Assembly (NCBI GenBank): GCA_026008535.1
Contig: BRKX01000001.1
Span: forward strand, 41,883,317 to 41,947,316
Length of the DNA stretch: 64,000 bases
Direction of reading: 5' to 3'
Source: Perilla frutescens
Lineage: Eukaryota; Streptophyta; Magnoliopsida; Lamiales; Lamiaceae
In this document: positions 1 through 12,280 of the stretch, piece by piece
Numbering within the stretch: the stretch's first letter is position 1
How the letters are laid out: each line of letters opens with the position of its first letter
The notes under the pieces: generated by a model
The model's input: only the letters and a program-made list of their open reading frames with translations
Told to the model about the DNA's origin: nothing
The model's database searches: none
Position numbers and translations under genes: made by a program

Positions 1-1
1 C

Positions 2-1258
2 GTCACAAGTCGAGGCATCTACTGCTACAAAGTCATGTCGTTCGGGTTAAAAAATGCAAGAGCCACATACCAGAGGCTGGTTAATCGTATATTCGAAAAG
101 TTAATAGGTTCGACGATGGAGGTCTACATAGATGATATGCTTGTAAAATCACTACAAGCCAAAGATCACATTGGGCACCTGAGGCAATCATTCGAAGTGT
201 TAATAAAATAAAACATGAAGCTTAACCCCTCCAAATGTTCTTTCAGAGTAACGTCGGGAAAATTTTTAGGGTACCTCGTCACAAAAAGAGGAATCGAAGC
301 TAATTCCGACCAAATTAGGGCAGTGGAAAATATAAAGGCACCCCACAACATCAAAGAAGTATAAAAGCTCACGGGTCGTTTGGCAGCTCTTAATCGTTTC
401 ATATCAAAATATTCCGACAAGAGCCATCAATTCTTCAACACACTCCGAAAGGGAAAAGACTTCGAGTGGACGCCAGAGTGTGACCAGGCTCTCAACCAAC
501 TTAAGTCCTATCTCTCAAGCCCGCCTTTGCTGTCGAAGTCTAACTCAGGTGAGGTACTTTTCATTTATTTATCTGTTTCTACTAACTCTTTAAGTGCAGT
601 GTTAGTTCACGAAGAACAGGGAAGACAATACCTTGTCTACTATGCTAGAAAATCGCTACTCGATGTAGAGACTAGATATACTCAACTCGAAAAATTAGCC
701 CTCGCACTAGTCATGGCCTCGCGAAAGTTGAAGTTGTACTTCCAGGCCCACCCAATCACGGTGGTGATGACCTTTCCACTAAAGACTGTGTTGAGCAAGC
801 CAGACTTATCTGGCAGATTATCAAAGTGGGCAGTAGAGCTTTGAGAGTACGACATCACCTATCTACCCCGGACTGCAATAAAATCACAGGTTTTGGCTGA
901 TTTTATTGCAGATTTTTCATCAGAGCAGCATGAGCTTGCCGAAAAAAGAACTACTCTTAATAACCGAAGGTGATAATTCAAATCATTGGACCCTTCAAGT
1001 TGACGGCTCCAGTAATTTCAAGCGGAGTGGATTGGGTATAGTATTGATCTCTCTCAAAGGCGACGTTGCTGAAAGAGCGGTTCAATGTGGATTCAAGACA
1101 ACAAATAATGAAGCAGAATATGAAGCATTGATCACCGGACTGACCTTAGCTAGAGATATGAAGATACCAAACATCAAAGTACAAAGTGACTCACAACTTA
1201 TCGTAAGTCAGTTCGGAGGAGATTTTCAAGTGCACGAGCAATCTGAGACTTTAATCCA
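2..1258 (+). pseudogene. Ty3/gypsy polyprotein fragment: RT, RNase H, second RNase H
   Basis: The frame opens inside reverse transcriptase. The palm motif YIDDM is at about 125-139, followed by the thumb/connection with FLGYLV. RNase H follows (FEWTPECDQAL, YYARKSLL, TRYTQLEKLALAL, then KLYFQAHPI at about 725-765) and then LADFIADF. A second, archaeal-type RNase H is read at about 985-1245 (WTLQVDGSSN, NNEAEYEALI, VQSDSQLIV), which places it in the Tat lineage. In-frame stops interrupt RT (TAA near 189, TAA near 361) and the connection (TGA at 842), and the frame shifts between the RNase H domains. Integrase should follow but the next sequence is the antisense ORF. Dead copy. Confidence 0.9.
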
Positions 1259-1261
1259 GCC

Positions 1262-2758
1262 GCTTGTAGATTGCCAATATCGACCGCCACCATTTCATTT
1301 TGCATTTTCGACCAAACAATGTTGGAGGGATCGAATGTGGCTGAATTTCGAGGAACTATCTCATTCCCTAATTCATCGAGCATCGGGCCCATTGGCCCAT
1401 CAGCAAGAGAAGGAGAACTGAACCCCACCTCAACTACCACTGAATCTGGTTTCTCTCGAGCAGGTGTGGTATGCGGGATAGGATTAGGAGCCGGGGTCAA
1501 TGTCCTCACCTTCTTACTTAGAGGGGCATCAGAGGGACGCCGACCCCCAGACGAGGCTGCGTCTAGACCCCAAAGAGCCTTCCTTACTTGATTTATCCTT
1601 AACTTCATCAGCCTTAGCTTTGATCTCTGTCAATCGGAGGGTACGAGCATTGGTAGGAGGCATCTTGATGGCACTAACGACTCTTTCGTCTCGCAAAGTC
1701 TTGAAAGAACGATACTCTTGAGGGATGTCGAGGGCTCTTTGGATCCGTTTAAGTAAGATACCCTGCGGTTTATGCTTCTTTTGAAAACCTGCAAAAGAAG
1801 GACATTTATTTTTACTACTTAGAGATAATAATAATCAAAACCAGACTTGGCATCATCCAAATTGATAAAAAAAAAAAAGAAACGCATGAGCTCGGCTAAA
1901 AAATCGAGAACGACATCCTTCGCTATCTTCACCACATGTCACTCAAAACCAATTGGGCTTCCAATCACCAGAAGACGAAATACACTCTCTCACTAGTCCC
2001 GTAAACCCGCCAGTCCATCTAGTGAAATAATAGAAGCCCAGATTGTCAGGCACATTAACGATTCTATACAATGAGTGCCACTCCTCCAATGACGGATCAC
2101 CAAACTTCAGGTCATACCATATCAATAGCATACCCATCATATGGTTGTAGCCGTTAGGAGCAATTTGAGCTGGGGAGATTCCATAACTTACTGCAACCTT
2201 TCGAAAGAAATTGTGCAAGGGCATTTGAACCCCTCTCTTAAAAATATCAAAATAAACTGCAACAGCATCTCTAGGCGGCCAACAAGCCCTCTCCGAAGAC
2301 TTAGGGACCCTCACCTTCAGTTGACAAGCAATTTCATAAGTCTATATTATATGTTTTAGAGATTTCTGGTCGATGGCAGACGATATTGTTTCTGCTTTGA
2401 ACCCCAAATACCTCTGGGAGCTAACCGCATGGTCACCCGAATCATCAGGGTCATTGATCTCTTCGCCTGATTTTTCAATCTGATCAACAACCATGTCGTT
2501 ACCTTCAGAAAGCGTGCCCTTAGTGTTTTCAATACCGCTTGTCTCCGAATCTGAGCTTTCATCTTCAGATTCAGATTCATCGCTCAAGTTCCATATTTCA
2601 CCACACTCACTGGACCCCGAATTTTTCTTCAAAGTCTTTAATTTTTTGAGGATATCGAACCTGTCATCAATGTCAATCCTAGGGTTGACCGAACTCGACT
2701 CTTCTTTTTCTAGAATCTCAGTTTGAGGTCTCCCCATGCCACTGCAAATATCGATCAT
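1262..2758 (-). pseudogene. Antisense retroelement ORF, putative gypsy-type (Transposase_28-like) protein
   Basis: Read on minus, a 138-residue acidic, serine-rich N-terminal segment starts at 2758. A frame break follows, then a block (2314-1943) resembling the plant putative gypsy-type transposon domain: MPLHNFFRKVAVSYGISPAQ, then NGYNHMMGMLLIWYDL and GFYYFTRW, ending GDWKPNWF. A serine/proline-rich C-terminal part (1608-about 1262) follows a likely intron near 1790. Such ORFs lie antisense in the 3' region of some Tat elements; their function is unknown. Several stops and frame changes make this copy non-functional. It runs directly into the second RNase H of the + strand ORF near 1240-1262. 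Confidence 0.7.
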
Positions 2759-3125
2759 TTTTTCTCACTCACCTCACTCAACGACGTCGAAAAAAAAATA
2801 CAATAAATAAAATCACTCAAATGAAGATCAAGAGAATAAAAGATGAGTAACTTACTAATTAGTGAGGACGAATACTTCCCGCGTATCTTGATGTCACCGG
2901 GGTTTTGAAACTGAGAAAATAATGATGAACAATGATTTTGAGCGCCTATATAAGAAGAAAAAATTCTCCTCTTATAGAAGTGGCATGTGACGTAGCTAGG
3001 GTGGATTATTGCTCTCCAAGCAAGGAGAAAAGCCCTATTTCAAAGCCCAGTCCAGATAGGAATTTGAGTTGCATAAGGATTCTTAATTACCGTACCTATT
3101 TCGCTATAGATATATAAATAATAAT

Positions 3126-3312
3126 AACAATCGACCTTGGGGTCTATTGTGTCAAAAGTTGGCCCTAGAAGTTATTATGTTAAAAATCGACCCTAAGGGT
3201 CTACTATGTCGAAAATCGACCCTAAAGGTCTACTATGTCGAAAATCGACCCTAGGGTCTACAATGTCAAAAATCGACCCTAGGTCTACTATGTCAAATAT
3301 CGATCCTGGGGT
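3126..3312. repeat. 29-bp tandem repeat in retrotransposon 3' region
   Basis: About six imperfect units built on tcgaccctagggtctac followed by tatgtcgaaaa, with a spacing of about 29 bp (for example unit starts at 3183 and 3212). The block lies between the antisense ORF and the LTR. Amplified short tandem repeats at this position are known in Retand-type Tat elements. Confidence 0.85.
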
Positions 3313-3483
3313 CTCATAAGCATCAAGGTCGATCATATTTCAGGTTCGATCTCGTCGACCCTCGAAAATAGTCCCGAAATTGAAATGGAAGCATGAATCG
3401 ATATATACCGTAAAAAGTGAGACCCCCCGTGTGCGTCTGGCAAACAATAGTGGTTTATGGCAAATAATATTAGATTCACGGTG

Positions 3484-3840
3484 TTCAGCCTTACGGTTTA
3501 CTTTCAAAGCCTCAGTTGTCCTACCTTACAGCTTGCACTCAAAGCTTAGGCGTTTGACCTCCAAGTTATTTTATAACTTAGGTTATTCAGCTTCATAGCC
3601 CATACTCGGGGCTTCAGTATTCGATCTTATGTTTTGCTTTCAAAACATCGATTGTCCTACCTTGCAGTTTGCCCTCTAAGCTTAGGTGTTCGACCTCCAA
3701 GTTATTTTATAACTTGGGTCGTTCAGCTTCATGGCCTGTACTCGGGGCTTCGATGTTCGGTCTTACGGTTTGCCTTCAAAGCCTCGACCATCTCACCTTG
3801 CAGCTTGCATTCAGAGCTTCGGCGTCTTATGTCCTTACAT
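3484..3840. repeat. 136-bp tandem repeat, about 2.6 units
   Basis: Units begin ttcagccttacgg (3484), ttcgatcttatg (3620) and ttcggtcttacgg (3756), so the period is 136 bp; the third unit is partial. Each holds ccttgcagcttgc-like and actcggggcttc-like segments. Small ORFs across it are by-products of the repetition. Confidence 0.85.
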
Positions 3841-3905
3841 GTTTTATTTGCATTACGGTTCATTGTCCAGCTCCCATGCTGGAACCTAGACAATGAGGGG
3901 CTAAC

Positions 3906-4471
3906 TGTAGTGGCTATTTTTCGTCAGCCCACTACGCTAGTCTATGAGGTTTGAACGTTGTCGTTTAACCGAGCAACCTCTTAAAGATCGGGTAATTTGA
4001 ATTACTTTGAATTAGCCGTTCGCATTACCTGGAAGGTTTGACGTGATCAAACAAACGAGATCATGCCTCAACCACTCCCGTAATTTACATGAACCCTAGT
4101 GCTATCTCTCTCTATAAAAGGAGACCTCACTCCTCATTTGACGACTACGCTGAAATACCCACAAGCTTCACGTCATACCCTAATTCCACTCAGTCACTCA
4201 GGCGATTCAACATCCAGACTTCTTCCCTACGTTTTTCCAGATTTGAACGACATTCTCTTGATTTCTAGTCACTGGCTTAATTATTCAATTATTTCATATC
4301 TTATCGCTTTCTACTCCTTTTCTTTTCCTGACTTGATTGTCGGAGGCCCAACGATCGTCAACCCCCCGATGGTCTTTGGCTCTTACGTTTTTTCTAGTTT
4401 TGTTTCATAGATTGGCCGCTGCTCCGGACTGATACGATTAATTGCAGATTTTCGGATCTACACAACCTACA
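3906..4471 (+). mobile_element. Probable 3' LTR of the Tat-type element
   Basis: Starts TGTAG right after a purine tract (polypurine tract candidate, about 3892-3905) and ends CTACA at 4471, giving 5-bp terminal inverted repeats and a length of 566 bp. A TATA box (TATAAAAG, 4113-4120) lies at a sensible U3/R position. A second CTACA at 4491 is an alternative end. The 5' LTR is outside the window, so boundaries and target duplication cannot be confirmed. The ORF across 4099-4410 is not a gene. Confidence 0.65.
4113..4120 (+). promoter_or_regulatory. TATA box of LTR promoter
   Basis: TATAAAAG preceded by a pyrimidine tract (ctatctctctc), about 207 bp into the LTR. Confidence 0.6.
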
Positions 4472-4710
4472 TCCCAATATTTCAATCTACAACCGATGAG
4501 AGACGTAGGGTAAGTGAAAATTTAAAATGTAAATAGCAATATGTACTAATATATTATAAAAAAAAAAATAAAAAAATACATAGGCGAAGACAATCTAAAT
4601 GGAATTTTATATGTTATTATATATAATTTTAAGAACCCACTTGTGGAGAAACAAAACATTATAGTCCCGATGATTGATATGTAACTTTAGAACTTCACAG
4701 ATCTACACCT

Positions 4711-6260
4711 GCACGCGCACACAAAAATGAAGAATGATAGAAAAAAAATATATTTTTTATTGAAAAAATCAAATACATTATCTTTAAAGATTTTAACTTG
4801 TTAAAAGATTTTGGGTGTGGATGTTGAATTTTTTAGATATTTAATTAACTTAAAAAATTAAAAATATTTTAAATTAATATATTTAAAATATTTTATTATA
4901 TTTGTTTAATATATTTAATTCAATTTTAATTCAAAAATATTTAATTTCTAAAAATTTAAAATGTGTCGTATTAAATTGATAGAATAAAATATCAAATATT
5001 ATACTTGATCTCAATTTGCAGAGATCATTGTTGGGCCTCACAATTCATAATTTGTTCATATACAATATTATTTCTTTGTTTTTCAATGTGGGATAAATTT
5101 TGGTTTAAAATTAAAATATATAAGCTTTAACTATTCAAAACATCTTTAAAGTTGAAAACTTAAATATGATAACTTGAAAGTCTTAAAATTATGTAACATT
5201 AAAATGATAAGATCAATTAATACATTTTGAGTTACGACCATTCAAAATTTAAATATATTTAATTTAAAAATTTGTACGTGGATATTGATTTTTTAAAATA
5301 TATTTAGTTAATGAGTGTTTCTAATTACGCCACTACACTTTCTTTATACACCACTATTAAATTTAATTCAAAAATAAATAATTATTAATTATATAAATAT
5401 CATTTTTAATTTTAAAAATTACTTAAAAAAGAAATAAAATAAAAATAAATAACCCCATTCTTCTCACCTAGTGACCCCACCCGCGCGCGCACATACAAAT
5501 GAGGAATGATAGAAAAAAATATATTTTTTATTGAAAAAATCAAATACATTATCTTTAAAGATTTTAACTTGTTAAAAGATTTTAGGTGTGGATGTTGAAT
5601 TTTTTAAATATTTAATTAACTTAAAAAATTAAAAATATTTTAAATTAATATATTTAAAATATTTTATTATATTTGTTTAATATATTTAATTCAATTTTAA
5701 TTCAAAAATATTTAATTTCTAAAAATTTAAAATGTATCATATTAAATTGATAAAATAAAATATCAAATATTATACTTGATCTCAATTTGCAGAGATCATT
5801 GTTGGGCCTCACAATTCATAGTTTGTTCATATAGAATATTATTTCTTTGTTCTTCAATGTGGGATAAATTTTGATTTAAAATTAAAATATATAAGTTTTA
5901 ACTATTTAAAACATCTTTAAAATTGAAAACTTAAATATGCTAACTTGAAAATCTTAAAATTATGTAACATTAAAATAATAAGATCAATTAATACATTTCG
6001 AGTTACGACCATTCAAAATTTAATTAAATATATTTAATTTAAAAATTTGTACGTGGATCTTGATTTTTTAAAATATATTTAATTAATGGGTGTTTCTAAT
6101 TACGCCACTAAATTTTCTTTATACACCACTATTAAATTTAATTCAAAAATAAATAATTATTAATTATATAAATATTATTTTTAATTTTAAAAATTACTTA
6201 AAAAAGAAATAAAATAAAAATAAATAACTCCATTCTTCTCACCCTGGTGACCCCACCCGC
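4711..6260. repeat. Tandem duplication of a 0.77-kb AT-rich unit
   Basis: Unit 1 (about 4711-5484) and unit 2 (about 5485-6260) are nearly identical; the offset is 772 bp at the left end and 776 bp at the right end. Each starts near a cgcgcgcac tract and ends gtgaccccacccgc, so the junction lies at a shared short GC-rich motif. No coding frame is seen. The unit contains cttgatctcaatttgcagag and gttgggcctcacaattcata, which recur in a decayed partial copy near 7000-7080. Confidence 0.9.
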
Positions 6261-7157
6261 CGCAATGCCCCCACAATTGCTCTCTCTTTTCCCTCCTTTT
6301 ATGTTAATCTCCATTTCTCTTATCTTCTTCCATTTATTTTCTTTGTAATAATTGTCTATGAAATCAAATGTGTGTATTGATGTCGTAAATTTTTGGGGCT
6401 AAAAAATTGATTTCATTAACTTCTCCAATCATAGGATTTGTCTCATAAATGTTTGGAGAAATACATATATCTGATTGAGAGGTTGAAATTTAGAACATGG
6501 TGTTGATGATAATACTTTAAAATCTTGTGGCATTGAAGGATTTGCCAGAATATTTTATAAATTTAAAAAAGAATTTTGTCAGAGTTGGAACACAATGTTG
6601 ACAGCAACTACGTCCTTTTCTATTTTATTTTGGAAAAAAAATAGTTATTGGGGAAGAAATGCGAAGGTGGCAGGTCAGGAAAAAAGGTGACGGCGACAGA
6701 AGTCTGTAGTATGAAGGGGAGATAATGAGGGTGGAGAATATTTTTTTTTAATTTACTTTCATTGTGAAATGATATAAATGACTTTTATCGTTGTATGTAA
6801 AGATAAAATGTGAAAATATGAAAAAGATATATGACGTATAAAATAAATGTGGTGTATAAAGAAAAAATTTAAAGAGAAAAAATTTAAATCAATATTTTAA
6901 AAATATTTCATTTGATCTATTTAATATATATAATTTAATTCAAATCTATAAATTTAAAATATATTTAATATTTAATGTTAAAATGATAATATTAAATATC
7001 TAAATATTACACTTGATCTCAACTTAGAGATCAACAAATGTGGAAATATCATTATTGGGACTCGTAATTTATAATTTGTTCATGCATAACAATATTCGTA
7101 AGTTTTTTGATGTGAGATGATTTTTATTTGAGAAAATAAAAGTATAAGTTTTAACTA

Positions 7158-7201
<44 letters not shown>

Positions 7202-7973
7202 CATGACATAAATATATTTAATATAATTGCTAAGTTCAATTAATATATTTAATTCAAAAATTTAAGTAGATTTAATTTAAAATTCTCGATGTGTATCTTG
7301 ATTAATACATTTAATTTGAAAATTTAAATATATTCAATTGAAATTTTGACATGGATCTGGAATTATTTTAATATATTTAATCAACTTAAAAATTTAAAAT
7401 ATTTTTAAATTATTATATTAGAACATTCACTCATAATACTTAAAAGAATGATAATTAACATAAAATTATGGTCCATCGTAAAGAAAAAATTAGTGTTTAG
7501 AAAATTCACATATAAATCAACAATTTAAAGGCCACATAATTTATTTCATCTTATGAATAAAATAATTTTTTGATAAAAATATAGTATTTTTGCAAAATAA
7601 AAAAAAATTATAATATTGAAATTCTAGTATTGAATGACTATATAATATAAATGTTAATTAATTAATAAATATTTTATTTTTATTTATAGAAAGTGCATTT
7701 AGACGGGAAAACTAATTATTATTATTTCTAGTGACTATCTTACTTTTAGATATAATATAGATATAGATATAGATAACTGAGTTAAAATGTAAACATGCAT
7801 GATGCATATATATAAATGGCATTACGTACTATATTAGTTAGTACTTGATTGGCTCTTAATCATTATTCCATATGAATGTATGATCATGCAATCTTAATTA
7901 TTGAAATGCAATCTATCATATTATTATTTTCCAATTAATTAATCAATTAATTTAATATTTTAATTAATTATTA
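6261..7973. other. AT-rich spacer with decayed repeat copy and (TA)n
   Basis: No gene is visible. About 6860-7430 is a diverged third copy of the 4711-6260 unit. A perfect (TA)n microsatellite occupies about 7162-7198. The motif aatgtatgatcatg and several ttaattaa palindromes are not interpretable. Confidence 0.6.
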
Positions 7974-8776
7974 CTTCCTCTGTCCCAAGAGCAAGGTCCA
8001 CAATGCCTTATTTGGCTGTCCCAATATCAAAATCTAGGGTTGTGCAAGGACCGACCGGACCGAAAAGACCGACCTGGACCGACCGAAAATTGGGTCATTC
8101 GGTCAGTCCGGATATGATAATCGGTCGGGTCGGTCCCAAAATTAATGGACCGAATTTTTAATCGGTCGGTTCGGTCCCAGAAAAAAATACAAATGGACGG
8201 ACCGACCGACCGATTAAGATAATATTATATTATTAATAATTTAATATATATATATATATAATATATTAGATAGTATATATAACTATATCATATAATTATA
8301 TAGTTAAAGTATATAAAATATTATATAAAAAGTTAAACTTCATTGATAAAAAATATATAAAATATTATATAAAATGATTTTATTAAAGTTTAGGTGGGAA
8401 AAAAATAATTCGGTCGGACCGACCGAAAAAATCGGTCGGTTTTCGGTCCGGTCCTAAATTTTAATTCGGTCGGTCCGGTCCAGAAAAAAAAAATCTATCG
8501 GTCTATTCGGTCTTCTCTTGTCGATCCGGTCTCGGACCGGACCGACCGAATGCACAGCCCTAGCAAAATCCACTTTCATATATGGAAATAATTAATGTCG
8601 ACATCAAAGTGGACCTCACTTACTTTACATTACTTTTTATTATAATACTCCTTAAAGACGATCCCACCTACTTTACCCACTACTTTAACAACTAATCTAA
8701 TTTTCCTTAATCTAATCTACTTTTATTAATCTTCATGCCCAATAGCAAGTGAACCTTGCTACTGGGACGGAGGGAG
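7974..8776. mobile_element. Stowaway-like MITE split by a hAT insertion
   Basis: Left end CTTCCTCTGTCCC and right end GGGACGGAGGGAG match the Stowaway (Tc1/mariner MITE) terminal consensus in inverted orientation. A TA precedes the left end; the right side reads TG, so the TA duplication is decayed. The inverted ends extend inward (gcaaggtccac / gtgaaccttgct). Without the nested hAT element and its duplicated site the MITE would be about 267 bp. Confidence 0.8.
8035..8562. mobile_element. Non-autonomous hAT MITE with 8-bp target duplication
   Basis: Terminal inverted repeats begin TAGGGTTGTGC and end GCACAGCCCTA, followed inward by many CGGTCGGTCCGGTCC-type repeats. Flanks 8027-8034 (tcaaaatc) and 8563-8570 (gcaaaatc) form an 8-bp target duplication with one mismatch, as expected for hAT. 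The 528-bp interior has no ORF. It is strikingly GC-rich at both ends and AT-rich in the centre. Confidence 0.85.
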
Positions 8777-10782
8777 TGCAGATTTCCATTTCTAGAAATG
8801 TCATTTAGGCGGGGAAGACTAATTACTTTTTTTAGTACACTTATTTATCTCAATATATATATATATATTAAGATTAAGATTTACGAATTAACTTTTATTG
8901 TATTGTGAATAGTAAATAAAAAATCTTATTTGGTCGACACTCAAATTATTTAATATTATATTATTTGGCTATATTATATATATATATATATATATATAAT
9001 CTAATAATTCATAATTAGGGGTTTAAATTAGATTTGCATAAAAAATTAACACGAAACATGTGGAGATACTAAAAGATGGTAATATACTGCTTACATAAAA
9101 AAAGACGAATCATAAAAAAAATCATTTAAGATATATTTTTTTAATAGAATTAAGGGATCTTTGTAATTCACAAAATAAATCAACCCTTAATATTGTATGG
9201 AAAAGTATTGCATGGAAAAGTAATCGAATAATTGTACGCAATACTCTCTTATGATTGTATTAATTACCACAAAAAAATATTTACAACATAATTTATATAA
9301 TTCTAGCTATGAATATATATTAAAAATGTCAAAACTCATATATACAACACAAAATGGCCGAATTTGCTACGTTCGAAAGGGACGAAACAAACATTAAAAA
9401 CACAACTTTATTATTAGATTTATAATGGATATGAATTAAAATAAATTAAATAAAAAATAGTAAAACCAAATAATAAAAACACTACTACAGTAAATTAAAA
9501 TAAATAAATTAAAAATCATAACATGAGTAGAATGTTCAAACTTTCTTCAACCTCTGTAGTAAAAAGAAAATAAAAACTTCAAACTCTAGTAAAAACAAAA
9601 AAGAGAATAAATGAAAAAAAAATGCACAGAACACAATATTCGATCATGTAATATATCATTACCAATCAAAACTAACAATAAATGGTAATTTGAGGCACAC
9701 TCCCCAAATTCCAAATTTCAATTCATTTTTTATATATATAAGATTAGTTATAATTTTTTCTTCTGACTTTAGAATTGAGTGCGTTGCAGGATGTCAGAGT
9801 TGTTAGACTGCAACTATTTATAGAAGATTATAAGGTGATAAATTTAGAATATTAATTTATGTATATGTGTGTATGACACATACCTAAATTTTATATATGT
9901 ATTTATACGGTTAATTATAGACACATGAAATTTGAATTAATTTATATCAAATTAATTGGACACACAATAACTACACACATAAATTACGTGATCTTCTATA
10001 TATATCGAATTATCTACATTAAAAATCAAGATTTTTTATAATCAAATAATAATTACACGCACAATCCTCAACATCTACCTTAAAAATTAAGGTTTGTACA
10101 TCCATTTTCGTAAAAATATTAAGTTTTCTATAATCACATAAGGAATTTCTATTTGACAATTTGATTTACGACAATTAAGATGTTTGTTTAGATATTATAA
10201 TCATTATTGAACAAATTATTTATAGAAATGTTATATATCTTATATTTATATGGTTGAGTACTTTCATTTTTCAACATTTGTAAATGTGGGAAAATGTAAG
10301 GTTACTATTTTAGACATAAAACTTTGCTTTAATTTATCTAATAAAAATATATACTGGCACATATTTTTAATTTATCTAATTAAATTATATATATATACAT
10401 TAAAAGTTTAAAATAGAAAAATTGTGATTATTATTTAAATTATATTGTGTAAATGTTTATTAGGATTTATTTACCATACTATATTAACAAATTAGCAAAG
10501 ATTGCTACATTCAATTATTATATTCATCACGGTATATAAATGATAGCTATTGATAGTTTGATTCATACATATATATTCCTTATATGAATGAGATATTAAT
10601 TCGGCTGAAATTAATATTATTAAATTGGTTAACTTTAATATTAATATGTATAGATAATAAATGTTAATTGATTGATTAATAAATAAATATTATATTTCTA
10701 AATACGGAAATCTCTTTTAGGCGGGAAATGACAGTTACTATAAAAAGAATAACTTCTTACTTTTATATATATTAAGATTAAG
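8777..10782. other. AT-rich spacer with a dispersed short repeat
   Basis: No gene seen. A repeat with catttaggcggggaagac followed by ttagta and ending ttaagattaagatt lies at about 8790-8882. Related copies are at 7680-7760 and 10700-10785; the last is interrupted by the LTR element that begins at 10783. (TA)n tracts occur at about 8856-8870 and 8972-8998. Confidence 0.45.
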
Positions 10783-10908
10783 ATTATTTATTAAACCTAC
10801 TGAGGCGCGACTTATTAGACTTAAGCAATTAATATCACACATAAGAATAAATAAAATATTTTTCGAAAAATGTAGCAATTTAAATATTAGAAAAATCAGG
10901 TCACTACA
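10783..10908 (-). repeat. Truncated 3' LTR (126 bp)
   Basis: Matches 13679-13804 over the full 126 bp with only a couple of differences, then similarity stops abruptly at 10783. Confidence 0.85.
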
Positions 10909-10920
10909 TCCTTCCCTATT
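10909..10920 (-). other. Polypurine tract
   Basis: On minus reads aatagggaagga directly before TGTAGTGACC of the 3' LTR. Confidence 0.75.
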
Positions 10921-11710
10921 AAAAAAAAAAATTCATCCTCGAAATTACTTACCTAAACCTCAAACTGCAAAAAATCTATACGTAACACCAATTCTCGTTT
11001 TCTCACTAGTCGTAGCTTGTTGTTATCTTGACCTAACACTATCTTCTTATACCTCTATACTACCTTCTCATCGATATGCTTACTCTACCATTTCTAAGTA
11101 TTACTAGCTTCGTTTCTTCTGTCTCTTATTTGAATTGATCTCAATACTTAGTCCTCTATTTGAATCTCGTAGTTCTCTTCCAAAGACCTTGCCTCTCCAT
11201 TCATCCATAGGGCGGAACATGAATTTTTTAAAATTTATTATTTCCCTAAACCCTAGAGTATATTCTAAAATTTCTTTAGCAATCTCCTTAGCTAAGGGCT
11301 TCAACAGCTTGGGTATAGCTACACCGACTATTTGAGTGATTATCATAGGGTCGAATTATATCTCCTCTTTCTTAATTTTCCTCCATATCTGTAGATTCTC
11401 ATCAATTGTCTTTCTACTCCTATTGTTTCATCCCACTAAAATTCCCATAGGTCATCAATAAATCTGGTTTTGCGGGTTCTAATACGTTCTTCTACCGATA
11501 AAGCAGGCTGGTGACCTTTCATCTGGAAAATTACAATCTTAAAGTAAATCTCGAGGACTATTAAAACATTTTCACATGAAAATACTTTCGTAAACTCTCA
11601 CATGAAAAGAACTTTAACCTTTACCTCTTCTCGGCGCGATGCGGCGGATGTGATGACGATCATTACTTACTTACATGCATTTTTTTAAAGTATGCAGGAA
11701 AGTAAATCTG

Positions 11711-11722
11711 TCTCTGATACCA
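11711..11722 (-). other. Primer-binding site (initiator Met tRNA)
   Basis: On minus reads TGGTATCAGAGA, three bases after the LTR end. It is complementary to the 3' end of plant initiator methionine tRNA for 11 bases. Confidence 0.8.
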
Positions 11723-12051
11723 CTCTGTAACGTCCCAATTTCACTTTAATAGAAAAAGACACGTTATTCATGCTTTTCATTAATAAAAATATTTTACTTG
11801 AAATACAGCGGAAGTTTCAAAGCATAACTCGACATTTATTACATAAAATAAAGTCAAAAATAAATTAAATCCTTAATCATGCTTGACCACTTGACCATCA
11901 TCATCACATCTTGTCCACTACACATCACCCGAGATAACACCTGAAAAGATAAGTAGTTTTGGGATGAGTACTACTGACTCAGTGGGAAGTGTCCAATTAT
12001 CCAGGCTATATATCAAACAGAATAATATGCAAATAATAAACTTGTGTTCAG

Positions 12052-12151
12052 TCCGTAGCCTAGAGGCTTTGCGTGATAGCTCGAAAGCTCTGCGTATAGC
12101 CCGGAGGCTCTGCGTGATAGCCCAAAGGCTCTGCGTGATAGTCCAAAGGCT
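12052..12151. repeat. About 24-bp tandem repeat inside the LTR
   Basis: Four to five units of the form tagcccggaggctctgcgtg with small changes. Similar arrays are common in long LTRs of Tekay/Del-like elements. Confidence 0.8.
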
Positions 12152-12152
12152 C

Positions 12153-12280
12153 TTGTTATACTGTGACATCACATATATTCAATAAAACATATAGAGAGGA
12201 TAACAGGGACAAAATCTTGCTATGCTGTGACATCACATATATTCAATAAAATATATAGAGAGGATAACAGGGACAAAATC
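12153..12280. repeat. 64-bp tandem duplication inside the LTR
   Basis: ttgttatactgtgacatcac starts copy 1 (12153-12216) and ttgctatgctgtgacatcac starts copy 2 (12217-12280). Both copies end ggataacagggacaaaatc. Confidence 0.9.

Larger units (their letters stand above)
1..4471 (+). mobile_element. Decayed Ty3/gypsy (Tat-lineage) retrotransposon, 3' half
   Basis: In order on +: reverse transcriptase, RNase H and a second RNase H-like domain (2-1258); an ORF on the opposite strand (2758-1262); a 29-bp tandem block (3126-3312); a 136-bp tandem block (3484-3840); a purine tract ending gaggggctaac; and a 3' LTR (3906-4471). Dual RNase H, antisense 3' ORFs and 3' tandem repeats are known for Tat-clade elements such as Grande and Retand. 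The 5' half lies outside the window and no integrase can be read, so the copy is defective. Confidence 0.85.

Noticed and set aside
4099..4410. 103-residue ORF on +
   Set aside because: Starts at the LTR TATA region and has no domain; part of the LTR.
11104..11346. 80-residue minus ORF in the LTR element
   Set aside because: Could be a gag remnant, but no motif is visible; not called as a gene.
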